Source: JBAXAB01 sp037142735 (GTDB lineage: Bacteria > Patescibacteriota > Minisyncoccia > Phycocordibacterales > CAIZLB01). Taken from it: a stretch of 53,397 bases of DNA. A program made the translations under genes and the position numbers. Location of the stretch: NCBI GenBank assembly GCA_037142735.1, contig JBAXAB010000003.1, positions 1 to 53,397 of the forward strand. The letters run 5' to 3'. The notes below the pieces were generated by a model. It worked only from the letters and a program-made list of their open reading frames with translations, ran no database searches and was not told the DNA's origin. Within the stretch, counting starts at the first letter, position 1; each line of letters starts with the position of its first letter. Shown in pieces: positions 32,712 to 41,002 of this stretch.

Positions 32712-35336
32712 CTACTGACAAGAATCACATTGTGCTAATTCAGCAGGGTCAGTTGGACATGTCTTTGCTCCAGCTATTATTACATTCGGTCTCGCATTCA
32801 CTGTTGGTTGAATTTTTTTAGGAACTTCCACAGCAACAGGCTCAGAAAGAGTAGACGCTTCTATTGGGGAAACTATTGGCATCTCGACCGTCATAGTAGA
32901 TGGGGCCGAATCCAAAATTAACTCTGATTGGTCATTTGAAGCTTGAATTGGAGCCCTTTTAATAGAACCGAATCCAACCCTACCCATAGTGGTTGATTTG
33001 TTAACTGAAACAGTACTTTGCTCTGCAGTGTGTCGAGGCTCCATGTGTAAGTAATATGTACTTTTCACCCCCTTCTCCCAAGCAAGCGTGTAGATGTTCA
33101 TAATTTCATCGATGTCTCTTGTTCTAAGGTAAATATTTCGTGAGATAGCCTGATCAACCCACTTTTGAGCACGGGCAGCAACTTCGATAAAGGCCGACGG
33201 AGAAGTGCTGAACGAAGTCTTGTAAATGGCCTTGATGTGTTGAGGGATTTCTTCGATTCCAGCAATGTCACCTTGGTATTGAATTACCCTTTCCTTAACA
33301 TCATTCCACAACCCAAGATTTTTTAAGTCTTTTACTAAGTTGTGATTAATATCCATATATTTTCCAGAAATTTTATTTCGAGAAAATACTTGTGCAAATC
33401 GTGGATCAAATCCGGGAGTAGTCGCAGCAAGAAGACCAATGTTTGCATTTGGAGCAGTCGCGAGGAGTGTTGCGTTTCTAATTCCCTTCTTTACTTTTGC
33501 ACGAACAATATCCCAATTCAAGCCTCTGTGTTTACTTTCTCGTGTCACACTCACAGGAACGCCTCTATCTTTTTCAAGTACATCGATAGTATCAAATGGT
33601 ACTTTTCCTTTTGACCACTCTGAACCCTCAAAGTTTTTATAACTACCTCGCGTCTCTGCAAGATTCGCACTTTCATCAATTGCCATATAACTAATGAATT
33701 CACAAATTCGATCTGTAAAGTCATACGCAGGTACGCTGTCGTATGCCAAGCCCATTCTCTCGAGTGCATCAGCAAGACCCATAATACCAAGACCAATGGC
33801 ACGATTTTCACTGTCAGACTTTACAGCTTCTGGAATTGGTAAAACATTAATATCAATAAGGTTATCAAGTTGTCGTACAGCGAGACGAACTGATTGTTCC
33901 AATTCCCCCCAATTCACGTCTTTGTTAACCACATGAACTGCAAGGTTAAGTGAAGCAAGGTTGCAAACAGCTACATTGTCCCGGTCTTGAGGTAAACAAA
34001 TTTCCGTACAAAGATTAGACATGTGAATCGTTCCTGTATTATTGTTCAAAGCGCGCAAATTGATTGTATCCTTCCACACCATCCATGGATGAGCAGTTGT
34101 CTGAAGTGACACCAGCATCTTTCGGTACAGTTCAGTAGCGGGCATCTTTTTAAAGGTACGTAACTTGTTAGCATTAGCCAAGTCTACATACTCCTGGTAA
34201 CGCTTACTAAAGGCACTTCCGTACAGTTCACACAAATCTGACGTTTCCGCTGGATCAAACATATACCATTCTTCGCTAGCCTTTACCCTCTTCATAAATT
34301 CGTCTGGAATGAAGGCGGCAGTATTGGCTGTACGCATTCTCATATAATCGTCTCCAGCATTATGTTTCCAATCAATAAAGTCCGTGAAATCAAGGTGCCA
34401 TGGTTCCATGTAAAAAGCCAAGGCTCCTTTTTTCTTTCCACCTCTTTGAATGGCGCGGATCGCAGTATCGATGATTTTAGCAAAAGGTGTCGGACCGGTT
34501 GATGTTCCGTTATTAGATCTAAGCGGTGAACCAGATGCACGTAATTTTGTAACACACGCACCAATACCGCCTGAACCTTTAGAGAGAAGCATAACGTCAG
34601 AAACTGACTTTGCAATGTGCCCCATATCATCGAGAATTTCGAGAAGATAACAATTTGAAAGCGCAGGATCTTTTGTACCAGCCCCGAGGTTTGTTGAACC
34701 TCCCGCGATATACGCGAATTTAGACATCTTGTTATAAAACTTTTTTGCCCACAATGTTGGATTCTCTTCATTAAAAGCAAGTCCCATGGCAACTCGCATG
34801 AAAAAATACTGTGGAGTTTCCATTGTCACTTGATTAATATTTTTCAAAGAGTATCTATTCAGGAAAGTCGACAGGCCAGCATATTGAAACAATTCATCTC
34901 GTTCAATATCAAGAGCACCGGCTAACTCTTTAATATTAAATTTTTCTTTCATTCTTGGCTCTAGTTTTCCAGCCTCAGTGGCTTTCTTGATATACGACAC
35001 GAAGCCATCTTTATGTTTTTTGATAAGCTCGTCCTCATTGTCCTTGTTGTAATCACCTAGAACTTTTCGGTATATAGTCTTCAGGAGCAGTCGAGTAGCG
35101 ACTTTGTCGTAAGCAATGTCTTCTTTTATATTCTGAAGAGCTGCATTTATTGTTGCCTGATCCATTTCATCAGTAGTGATACCATCATATAGAGTCAATC
35201 GAGTTTCAGTAGCGATTTGCGTTGTCATGGAAATTGGATCCATGAGGCCTTTACACGCTCGTTCAATTGAACGATTTATCTTGTCTGCATTAAAAGGTTC
35301 TTTTGTACCGTTTATTTTTCCTATAGATATATCCAT
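32712..35336 (-). CDS. nrdA: ribonucleotide reductase large (catalytic) subunit
   Basis: NrdA reduces ribonucleoside diphosphates to deoxy forms. The 874-residue protein has an N-terminal ATP-cone (about 1-95) for allosteric on/off control and the ten-stranded barrel. Catalytic residues are visible in S-N-C-Y-L-L (first redox Cys), S-N-L-C-T-E (thiyl-radical Cys with its Asn and Glu) and A-V-C-N-L-A-S-L-N-L (second redox Cys). The two tyrosines that pass the radical lie in T-Y-Y-L-H near 765-770. A linker of about 80 residues rich in Pro, Val, Ser and Glu leads to the C-terminal C-D-S-C pair that exchanges with thioredoxin. A folded leader precedes it. Confidence 0.95.
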   Translation of the reverse strand: MDISIGKINGTKEPFNADKINRSIERACKGLMDPISMTTQIATETRLTLYDGITTDEMDQATINAALQNIKEDIAYDKVATRLLLKTIYRKVLGDYNKDNEDELIKKHKDGFVSYIKKATEAGKLEPRMKEKFNIKELAGALDIERDELFQYAGLSTFLNRYSLKNINQVTMETPQYFFMRVAMGLAFNEENPTLWAKKFYNKMSKFAYIAGGSTNLGAGTKDPALSNCYLLEILDDMGHIAKSVSDVMLLSKGSGGIGACVTKLRASGSPLRSNNGTSTGPTPFAKIIDTAIRAIQRGGKKKGALAFYMEPWHLDFTDFIDWKHNAGDDYMRMRTANTAAFIPDEFMKRVKASEEWYMFDPAETSDLCELYGSAFSKRYQEYVDLANANKLRTFKKMPATELYRKMLVSLQTTAHPWMVWKDTINLRALNNNTGTIHMSNLCTEICLPQDRDNVAVCNLASLNLAVHVVNKDVNWGELEQSVRLAVRQLDNLIDINVLPIPEAVKSDSENRAIGLGIMGLADALERMGLAYDSVPAYDFTDRICEFISYMAIDESANLAETRGSYKNFEGSEWSKGKVPFDTIDVLEKDRGVPVSVTRESKHRGLNWDIVRAKVKKGIRNATLLATAPNANIGLLAATTPGFDPRFAQVFSRNKISGKYMDINHNLVKDLKNLGLWNDVKERVIQYQGDIAGIEEIPQHIKAIYKTSFSTSPSAFIEVAARAQKWVDQAISRNIYLRTRDIDEIMNIYTLAWEKGVKSTYYLHMEPRHTAEQSTVSVNKSTTMGRVGFGSIKRAPIQASNDQSELILDSAPSTMTVEMPIVSPIEASTLSEPVAVEVPKKIQPTVNARPNVIIAGAKTCPTDPAELAQCDSCQ

Positions 35337-35399
35337 TTGTTCTATTGATTAAGTATTTGTTGTTAATATCATCCCCAGAAAAAGACCCGGCTTTTTCCC

Positions 35400-35427
35400 A
35401 TAGGGAGGAGGACGTACTCCTTCCTAT
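35400..35427 (-). promoter_or_regulatory. hairpin in the nrdA leader
   Basis: An 11-bp stem (ATAGGGAGGAG with its complement, one G-T pair) around a six-base loop lies 64 bp before the nrdA ATG. On the minus strand it is followed by a second hairpin with AAAAAG and CTTTTT arms. A TATAAT box about 25 bp upstream of the first hairpin suggests both are in the mRNA leader. An attenuation or mRNA-stability role is a guess. Upstream to 35600 I see no gene and no NrdR box good enough to call. Confidence 0.5.
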
Positions 35428-35599
35428 TACACTTTTCTTAAAATTAATTATATACTTTTCGAAGCCTTTTTTGAGTGGATAACTTTAAAAACCGACAGCT
35501 CGATACACATTCGAATGGATGTAAATACAGTCGCCGAAATCACATTATTTTTGAGGCAAATTTAGGAGAATTCTTGAGGAAAATTAAAAAGTTGCGAAA

Positions 35600-36163
35600 C
35601 TAATTTCTTGTTTGAACACCAGAAAGGTCAAAATTGACCACATCCCCGACTTGTATGCTCTTAATTTTGACCTGACCGGCTCCGATCTCTAGCACATAAC
35701 TTGCGGGTTTAGGTGAAGAATAGACTTTAGGGAAGTCTTCCGGAAGAGCATCCTCCGCAAAACCAACAACTTTTTTGTTTTCATCTATCCACACCATATC
35801 AATTGGAAATTCCATATCTTTCATCCAAAAATTTTGAATAGATGGCCTAGAAAAAATAAAAAACATGCCGGAATCAGGATTAAGACCTCCACGCTTACCC
35901 AAACCAAGAGATTGCTCAGCATTACTTCGTGCCAACTCAACAGTAAAGCGATTTTGCCCAACAAAAAGGTCAACGGTAGGTAAAATATTCATGAATACAG
36001 GTTTAATTTTTTGAATATCACCTGTTTTATATACATTTGGAAAAACTTTTGGATAAAAAAAGTAGTAATACACATCAGTGATGACAACAAACGCAATCAA
36101 AAAGATACACAACGCCCGAAATGATTTAGCCTTTTTACTCAGATTGTTATTTTTTTGGATCAT
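35600..36163 (-). CDS. DUF192 family protein, membrane-anchored
   Basis: This 187-residue protein has one N-terminal membrane helix (about 15-35) and an outer DUF192 domain (about 65-185). The diagnostic segment F-W-M-K-D-M-x-F-P-I-D-M-V-W-I-D (about 112-127) is clear, as is the G-L-G-x-R-x-G-L segment before it. The biochemical function of DUF192 is unknown. It overlaps the end of msrB by 17 bp on the same strand, suggesting co-translation. Confidence 0.88.
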   Translation of the reverse strand: MIQKNNNLSKKAKSFRALCIFLIAFVVITDVYYYFFYPKVFPNVYKTGDIQKIKPVFMNILPTVDLFVGQNRFTVELARSNAEQSLGLGKRGGLNPDSGMFFIFSRPSIQNFWMKDMEFPIDMVWIDENKKVVGFAEDALPEDFPKVYSSPKPASYVLEIGAGQVKIKSIQVGDVVNFDLSGVQTRN

Positions 36164-36539
36164 TTTTTTCCAAATCTAAGCACACTGAATTGAGACAGAA
36201 TCTTTTCCCAGTTTTTGTTGGTCCATCTTCAAACAAATGTCCGAGGTGAGATTCGCATTTTGCACATACCACTTCAATCCGACTCATCCCGTGACTGTCG
36301 TCAGCAATTTGTTTTACTGAACTTGGAAGTGCATCATCAAAACTTGGCCACCCAGTACCTGAATCAAATTTTGCATCTGAGGCAAATAGTGGATTACCGC
36401 ACACAGCACAATTATAAGTACCACTTTCTTTTGTATGCACAAATTTTCCTGTGAATGGCGCTTCGGTTCCCCGTTCACGCGCCACTCGGTACAGTTCAGG
36501 ATTTTTATTTTTCAATTCGTCGTCGTTGATTGATTGCAT
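36147..36539 (-). CDS. msrB: peptide methionine-(R)-S-oxide reductase
   Basis: MsrB repairs oxidised methionine in proteins. The 130-residue protein has both zinc-binding C-x2-C pairs (Cys44/47 and Cys92/95), the G-T-G-W-P-S-F motif (about 61-67), His101 region (S-H-L-G-H-L-F) and the catalytic Cys115 in R-F-C-L-N-S. A further Cys120 five residues later is unusual and might act as a local resolving cysteine. There is no signal peptide, so it is cytoplasmic. It heads a small set on this strand with DUF192; the flavodoxin-like reductase lies 38 bp upstream. Confidence 0.94.
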   Translation of the reverse strand: MQSINDDELKNKNPELYRVARERGTEAPFTGKFVHTKESGTYNCAVCGNPLFASDAKFDSGTGWPSFDDALPSSVKQIADDSHGMSRIEVVCAKCESHLGHLFEDGPTKTGKRFCLNSVCLDLEKNDPKK

Positions 36540-36577
36540 GTGATTTTTAATTTACTTTTTAATTTGCAAAAAGATTC

Positions 36578-37150
36578 CTACGATCGTGCCATCATTCTCG
36601 CCTTCTCTAAAAACGCTTCTTTCTCTGCATCGGTGCGCTTAAACTTTTTATCAAGCACCTTGATACTTTTTACTTTTAATCCACAGAAGCCGAGTATCCC
36701 GAAATTCCAGATAGACCAGAATGGTTTAGCGATTAGCCAATACAGCCACATCGCCCCGTCACAAGTGATAAAAACCCTTGCTGTACGGCCTTTTAATAGC
36801 CCTACAGGCTTTCCGTTAACGTATTTAAAGGCGAAACCTCCTGCCAAATTATTGTCCAACCAATTCTTCATAATAGCGGGTGGCCCCATCCACCACATTG
36901 GGTGGACAAAGATTAATTCGCTCGCATCAGTAATTTTTTTCTTCATAATGTCACGAACAGTATTTGGATTACCCATGTCATGCGGATCTACGAAAGTTAA
37001 AAATTCTTGCTTTAAATCTGTCTTGTACAAATCAATCAATTCAACAGTGTTTCCAGCTTCAATGCTGGCATTCTGGTAGGCTTCGGCAATTTTATGAGTA
37101 AAACCTTTTGGGCTCGGATGAGCGGTAATGATCAGGACATTCTTTTTCAT
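36578..37150 (-). CDS. flavodoxin-like NAD(P)H oxidoreductase (KefF/MdaB type)
   Basis: The 190-residue protein has the fold of the flavodoxin_2 group: an FMN/FAD phosphate loop near the start (A-H-P-S-P-K-G-F-T-H), and the W-W-M-G-P-P-A-I-M-K-N-W-L-D segment (about 82-95) that shapes the flavin site. Such enzymes reduce quinones or act with potassium efflux systems; the substrate here is not known. It is soluble. It lies between aquaporin and msrB on one strand, close enough for a shared transcript. Confidence 0.85.
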   Translation of the reverse strand: MKKNVLIITAHPSPKGFTHKIAEAYQNASIEAGNTVELIDLYKTDLKQEFLTFVDPHDMGNPNTVRDIMKKKITDASELIFVHPMWWMGPPAIMKNWLDNNLAGGFAFKYVNGKPVGLLKGRTARVFITCDGAMWLYWLIAKPFWSIWNFGILGFCGLKVKSIKVLDKKFKRTDAEKEAFLEKARMMARS

Positions 37151-37162
37151 TTTATTTTAATA

Positions 37163-37768
37163 TTATTCAGTAAAGATTCTGTACACATTAATACCCAAAA
37201 CAGCCCCTATCACTGGACCAATAATGTACATTAAATTAAATGAACCCAGAGCAAGTGCCACTGCTGGATTTAAAATTCCAGCTGAACCAAATGAAGAAGC
37301 AACCAGCACCCCTAAGACAAGTGATCCTCCAATTACTACACCCGACATGTCACCTGGTGTTTTGGCATACACCACTGACGCAATACCAAAGGTAAAGAAG
37401 AAGGTTCCTACAATTTCAGCCAGAGCGATTGACCATGAACTACTCACAGTTAAATGAAGTGCTGCGCCTCCATTTGTTGCAACAGCAAGCGCAAGACCAG
37501 CTCCGATAAATTGTGAAATAATATAAAAAATCGCATCATGATGTTTAATTTTTCCAACAGTCCAAAGTCCAACCGTCACGGCAGGGTTAAAGTGTGCGCC
37601 ACTCATGTGACCCAGTGAGTAAACAAAAAGTCCAAGTGTAATCCCCGCAACCAGTGGAACTGCAATCGGTCCACTCGAATGAATCGCTAAAATGACGGCT
37701 AAAGCCAAAGCAAAGGTGCCGAGCACTTCAGCAAAATATCTTTTTAAATGTGTTTTCATGCTTTGCAT
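37163..37768 (-). CDS. aquaporin family channel
   Basis: The 201-residue protein has six membrane helices and two half-helices with the Asn-Pro-Ala boxes: H-F-N-P-A-V-T (about 61-67) and I-L-N-P-A-V-A (about 171-177). The second box normally reads Asn-Pro-Ala-Arg; the Arg of the selectivity filter is replaced by Val here, so selectivity may differ from classical water or glycerol channels. The N-terminal Met could be at residue 1 or 4. It lies 12 bp upstream of the flavodoxin-like gene. Confidence 0.9.
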   Translation of the reverse strand: MQSMKTHLKRYFAEVLGTFALALAVILAIHSSGPIAVPLVAGITLGLFVYSLGHMSGAHFNPAVTVGLWTVGKIKHHDAIFYIISQFIGAGLALAVATNGGAALHLTVSSSWSIALAEIVGTFFFTFGIASVVYAKTPGDMSGVVIGGSLVLGVLVASSFGSAGILNPAVALALGSFNLMYIIGPVIGAVLGINVYRIFTE

Positions 37769-37789
37769 TATAACAAAGGTGGGCCGAAA

Positions 37790-38428
37790 CTAAAACTCAT
37801 GTTTATCACCCTCTTCCATTGGAACAAATTCAATTCCGTTTGCAGGCAAGACCATCTTAGGGACATTATGTGTGCTTCCCACCCGAAGAGTGTCGTGTAT
37901 AGGAAAACAGACCCTTGGCTTTAATTGAATAGCGTAATCAATTGCTTCACTAATTTTTAACCATGGTCCAGCAACAGGTAACGCCAAAATATCAATCGGC
38001 TGTTTCGGATCGGTTAACGCGTCCCCTGGTAAGAAAAATGATTCATCAAAAAGAAACCCTGTATTGTCCGATGCTGGAATAGATTTGTGCATGATCGCGT
38101 GCTTATGACCAACCCCTTTAATTGAAATTTTTCCATCGTCGATTAAGACCTCTCCGCCATCTTTAATAAGGTGATGGTAAATCCCTTCACGAGTCAAAAT
38201 CGCACTGACACTTTCATTGGTATAGATCAGTACGTCCGGATTATGATCCATGACTACTCGAATAGAATCGAGATGATAGTGATCAGCATGTTCGTGCGTA
38301 ATAAAAATGTAATCGATCTTTTTAAGCTTAGAATGTTCCTCTGCGGTATATATTCCCGGGTCAGTTAAAATTCGCACACCTTTAAATTCAAGCAATAAAC
38401 AACAATGGCCAAGTTTGGTTATTTTCAT
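37790..38428 (-). CDS. MBL-fold metal-dependent hydrolase (UlaG/UPF0173-like)
   Basis: The 212-residue protein has the metallo-beta-lactamase fold: the leading L-G-H-C-C-L-L-L-E strand, the metal motif T-H-E-H-A-D-H (about 49-55), a G-H-K-H-A segment near 106-110, the L-P-G-D-A-L-T-D acidic motif (about 133-140) and a final His in P-I-H-D-T (about 176-180). It resembles the UPF0173/UlaG-type hydrolases; the substrate is unknown. No secretion signal. Confidence 0.88.
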   Translation of the reverse strand: MKITKLGHCCLLLEFKGVRILTDPGIYTAEEHSKLKKIDYIFITHEHADHYHLDSIRVVMDHNPDVLIYTNESVSAILTREGIYHHLIKDGGEVLIDDGKISIKGVGHKHAIMHKSIPASDNTGFLFDESFFLPGDALTDPKQPIDILALPVAGPWLKISEAIDYAIQLKPRVCFPIHDTLRVGSTHNVPKMVLPANGIEFVPMEEGDKHEF

Positions 38429-38513
38429 ATAGAAAATTATATCATTTTTTCATTAGGATTTCATATCGGTTAAGTAAACTTCATTCCGGTGTGGCTCAGG
38501 TAAACCGCACCGT

Positions 38514-38582
38514 GGGCCTGCTACTGGGTAGGTTCTTCTCCTTACCAGCGAAGAATGGCGAGTTCGATTCTCGTCAGGTCCA
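38514..38582 (+). ncRNA. tRNA-like RNA with unusual anticodon arm (locus 1)
   Basis: The sequence folds as a compact cloverleaf. Acceptor arms GGGCCTG and CAGGTCC pair (the helix can extend to 9 bp with GT/AC outside). A short D-like hairpin CTAC-TGG-GTAG follows, then an anticodon-like arm TTCTTC/GAAGAA with an 11-base loop reading TCCTTACCAGC, a two-base variable region and a canonical T-arm GCGAG-TTCGATT-CTCGT. CCA is not encoded (A-C-A-A follows). If the loop is closed by one extra C-G pair the anticodon would be UAC, but position 37 would then be C and the stem has a mismatch. The same design with different stems occurs at 50475-50547. A GC-rich hairpin precedes it (38487-38512). Confidence 0.75.
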
Positions 38583-38586
38583 CAAA

Positions 38587-38614
38587 TTGACAAGAAATAG
38601 ACCCGTAGTATAAT
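38587..38614 (+). promoter_or_regulatory. near-consensus promoter of the small RNA at 38621
   Basis: TTGACA (38587-38592) and TATAAT (38609-38614) with 16 bp between them; start predicted at A38621. Confidence 0.85.
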
Positions 38615-38620
38615 TTCCTC

Positions 38621-38674
38621 ACGCTGGTAAGGCGGAGAAAAAGAGGTCACCCGAGAGGGTGATTTTCTTTTTTT
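38621..38674 (+). ncRNA. small RNA complementary to the anticodon arm of the 38514 tRNA-like RNA
   Basis: The predicted transcript of about 52 nt runs from the perfect promoter to a terminator (TCACCC-GAGA-GGGTGA followed by T4CT7, 38647-38674). Its 5' end contains CGCTGGTAAGG (38622-38632), the exact complement of CCTTACCAGCG in the neighbouring tRNA-like RNA; after one mismatch another six bases (GGAGAA, one wobble) pair with the 5' strand of the same arm, about 17 pairs in all. It has no open frame of use. The equivalent RNA at 50339-50390 has the same size and 5' motif. Confidence 0.75.
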
Positions 38675-38689
38675 GAAAAAGAAAATCAA

Positions 38690-38735
38690 CACGTGCAAAG
38701 GGCCCCGGTCTTTCGAACGGGGCCCTTGTTGTGTG
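38690..38735 (-). terminator. terminator of the histidine phosphatase gene
   Basis: AAGGGCCCCG (38698-38707) pairs with CGGGGCCCTT (38718-38727), with further pairing outside; T-rich sequence follows on the minus strand. Confidence 0.85.
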
Positions 38736-38744
38736 GACGTGAAG

Positions 38745-39341
38745 TTATTCGGTGCCAAATTCATGATACAAGCTCGCCAGGATTAGCGGGTCCGGTGCGC
38801 ACTCAAATTCTCGAGTACGCTGGCGAAACATTGCATGGACATGGACACCGCCTTTCTTGACGGTTGACTCGCTGAGATCCAATCTGACCAGTTCGCCGTT
38901 GTGGAATTCCTTACCCAAGCCGAACGAATCAGAGAGAGTTCGCAAAACCTCATAGTGCGAAACGTGGATCAACACCTCTGGAAGCTTGCCGGCGACGAAC
39001 AGCTCGAAAAGCCTACCCAGATAGGTGAAGAATCTATCCTGAATCGCACCTGCAGACTCAACTGACCTTCTCTTCAGAACATGATGATCTCGTGGCCGAA
39101 TAGCCACTTCAATCCGGACCTCTTTTTCAGGTATCTGCAAACGTCGAGCGATGATGCTGGCCGTTCCGAGCGCTCTTGGCGAAGGTGAGCTGAAAAGCAC
39201 AACCGGATTTCTGCCACGGACGATGTTGTGAATTTCCTCTGCCGTCGCACGAATCTGCCGCGCCCCCTTGTCAGTCAGGTCTGGAAACACCTCCGTATAG
39301 AGGGTATCTCCATGCCTTGTGAAAAGCATTGTTGTTTTCAA
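38745..39341 (-). CDS. histidine phosphatase (phosphoglycerate mutase-like) family protein
   Basis: The 198-residue protein opens with the L-F-T-R-H-G-D-T motif (residues 6-13), the Arg-His-Gly signature of histidine phosphatases. Support for the rest of the active site includes the S-S-P-S-P-R-A segment (about 51-57) and a later S-H-Y-E (about 128-131), although the usual Gly-His-Gly second histidine context is changed. The substrate is unknown. The gene has a strong Shine-Dalgarno sequence (AGGAGGT), its own promoter (39394-39421) and terminator, and is much more GC-rich than its neighbours, which suggests acquisition. It converges on the tRNA-like/small RNA locus. Confidence 0.78.
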   Translation of the reverse strand: MKTTMLFTRHGDTLYTEVFPDLTDKGARQIRATAEEIHNIVRGRNPVVLFSSPSPRALGTASIIARRLQIPEKEVRIEVAIRPRDHHVLKRRSVESAGAIQDRFFTYLGRLFELFVAGKLPEVLIHVSHYEVLRTLSDSFGLGKEFHNGELVRLDLSESTVKKGGVHVHAMFRQRTREFECAPDPLILASLYHEFGTE

Positions 39342-39393
39342 ATGTACCTCCTATGGTTGAATTTCTAGAGACACCACGTTGGCGTCTAACATA

Positions 39394-39421
39394 ATTATAA
39401 CATGAAAACGTGTTATGACAA
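39394..39421 (-). promoter_or_regulatory. promoter of the histidine phosphatase gene
   Basis: On the minus strand TTGTCA (39416-39421) and TATAAT (39394-39399), 16 bp apart. Confidence 0.7.
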
Positions 39422-39425
39422 GGTA

Positions 39426-40208
39426 TTATAACCCTGCTTTTTCCTTACAGTAAGCCACCAACTCATCATGGACTACTCCATTCGAAATGATCGTGCCTCT
39501 GAATTTTTTAGAATAGTCTAGGGCGGAACCATCCACAGCCGTAATCTTTCCCCCTGCCCCCTGTACAATTACATGGACCGCTGCTAAGTCATGTGCACCC
39601 GCGCCTATTTCGATAAAGCCAGCAAATTTTCCTTTAGCCACTAAACATGCCTTGTACACTGCCCCGCTGAAAGACGCTACATTAATTTTATTTTCGTTAA
39701 GTTTTTTAAAGTAATCAGCAGTTGATAATTTTCTTAAATTTCCAGTCAAACCAATCGTACCTGTCTTCATATCAAGATCGGAAACTTTTATTGGTTTGTC
39801 GTTACAGAGACTTTGGGTACCTTCTACTCCAACATACATTTTGTCCAAGTACGGATCATACGCCCCACCTACAACAGGTTTTCCATCTAAAACCAGAGCA
39901 AGAGAAAACATGGCAGTTGGAGTTCCCCAAATGTAGCCAGCGGTTCCGTCGATTGGATCACACACCCATTTTCTGCCCATGCCGTATTCTGAGGTGCTTT
40001 CTTCTTCACCGATCACACCGTCCTCTGGAAAAACTTCTGTAAGTCTTTTGATGACCATAGTGTTAATCAATTTATCAGCTATTGTCACTAAAGATTTATC
40101 TTCCTTTGTTTCGATATGTAAGTCTTCATCAAAATAGTGAAGCATGATTTTCCCAGCTTCGTGCGTGATGTCTTTGATTGTTTCAAGTTCTTTGTTGTAG
40201 AGAGTCAT
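39426..40208 (-). CDS. inositol monophosphatase family protein
   Basis: The 260-residue protein has the metal- and phosphate-binding motifs of the family: G-E-E-E-S (about 66-70), D-P-I-D-G-T-A-G-Y (about 84-92) and the late A-H-D-L-A-A-V (about 207-213), where the usual Trp-Asp is His-Asp. Members hydrolyse inositol-1-phosphate, 3'-phosphoadenosine phosphates or related sugar phosphates; the substrate cannot be told from sequence. It is soluble. It lies in the same direction as the ABC importer genes upstream, 50 bp from the permease gene. Confidence 0.88.
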   Translation of the reverse strand: MTLYNKELETIKDITHEAGKIMLHYFDEDLHIETKEDKSLVTIADKLINTMVIKRLTEVFPEDGVIGEEESTSEYGMGRKWVCDPIDGTAGYIWGTPTAMFSLALVLDGKPVVGGAYDPYLDKMYVGVEGTQSLCNDKPIKVSDLDMKTGTIGLTGNLRKLSTADYFKKLNENKINVASFSGAVYKACLVAKGKFAGFIEIGAGAHDLAAVHVIVQGAGGKITAVDGSALDYSKKFRGTIISNGVVHDELVAYCKEKAGL

Positions 40209-40258
40209 GGGTACACTATAACTAAATTAATAGTGTTTTGATAGTTTGCATGTTTATT

Positions 40259-41002
40259 TTACTTCCCCTTCCAATGAACCACCTTTTTTTCAAAAATCAT
40301 CATAATCTTATTTAACATAAACCCGAGTATTCCTGTCATTAAAATCGCAGCGTACATATCAGCCGTTTGATACACCAACTGAGCATCAATAATTCTTTTT
40401 CCTAATCCAATCTCAGTTCCGATAAACATTTCGGTCACAATAACAATAATTAATGAAATTGAAATAGCCACGCGAAGACCATTAAAAATCTGCGGGAGGG
40501 CCTCCGGAAATATGACTTTTCTACATAATGTAAAACCACTTATTTTCATTGTCTTAGCCACCCGAATTCTAAGTTCTTTCCCAAGATGAACTCCATACAT
40601 AGAATTAACTAATATCACGAGACCCGCCCCCCAAGCTGTTACGGCAAATTTAGCTCCATCGCCAATACCAAATATCAATAAAAATAATGGAAATAATGCA
40701 GTGGTTGGAATACCTCTAAAAAATTCTATGACGAATTCCATTGAATTGTAAACCTTGTTTGAATAACCCATCAAAAGCCCTACTGGAACACCAATGGCTA
40801 CTGCCAAAGTAAAACCAACTAGAACCCTATATAAGGTATAGCTCAAATCTATGATCATTAATCCATTCTGGAATAGATGCTTAACCACTTCGTAGGGAGA
40901 TGCTAGAAATAAGGGGCTAACTAATTTACAATACGAAACTATCTGCCACAGAATGACAATAAGTATCGGGACTACGCAGTAATGTAGAATTTTATTTTTC
41001 AT
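40259..41002 (-). CDS. ABC transporter permease (SsuC/TauC/ThiX type)
   Basis: From ATG at 41002 the protein has 247 residues and about six membrane helices. The cytoplasmic coupling motif is visible as F-P-E-A-L-P-Q-I-F-N-G-L-R (about 165-177), the EAA-x3-G pattern of importers. It belongs to the group of permeases for nitrate, sulfonate, taurine or thiamine-precursor uptake. The start overlaps the ATPase gene by 11 bp. A longer version from 41026 is possible but would deepen the overlap. Confidence 0.88.
   Translation of the reverse strand: MKNKILHYCVVPILIVILWQIVSYCKLVSPLFLASPYEVVKHLFQNGLMIIDLSYTLYRVLVGFTLAVAIGVPVGLLMGYSNKVYNSMEFVIEFFRGIPTTALFPLFLLIFGIGDGAKFAVTAWGAGLVILVNSMYGVHLGKELRIRVAKTMKISGFTLCRKVIFPEALPQIFNGLRVAISISLIIVIVTEMFIGTEIGLGKRIIDAQLVYQTADMYAAILMTGILGFMLNKIMMIFEKKVVHWKGK

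Noticed and set aside
35470..35600. NrdR boxes before nrdA
   Set aside because: A loose inverted motif near 35510-35530 does not fit the NrdR consensus well enough to call.
38514..38582. Ordinary tRNA-Val(UAC), also for 50475-50547
   Set aside because: The anticodon arm has a mismatch or an 11-base loop, position 37 would be C, the D arm is very short and the variable region has two bases; the dedicated complementary RNA also argues against a normal tRNA. Not fully excluded.
38453..38764. Minus-strand open frame of 103 codons
   Set aside because: It runs across the tRNA-like RNA, the small RNA and two terminators and has no protein-like features.
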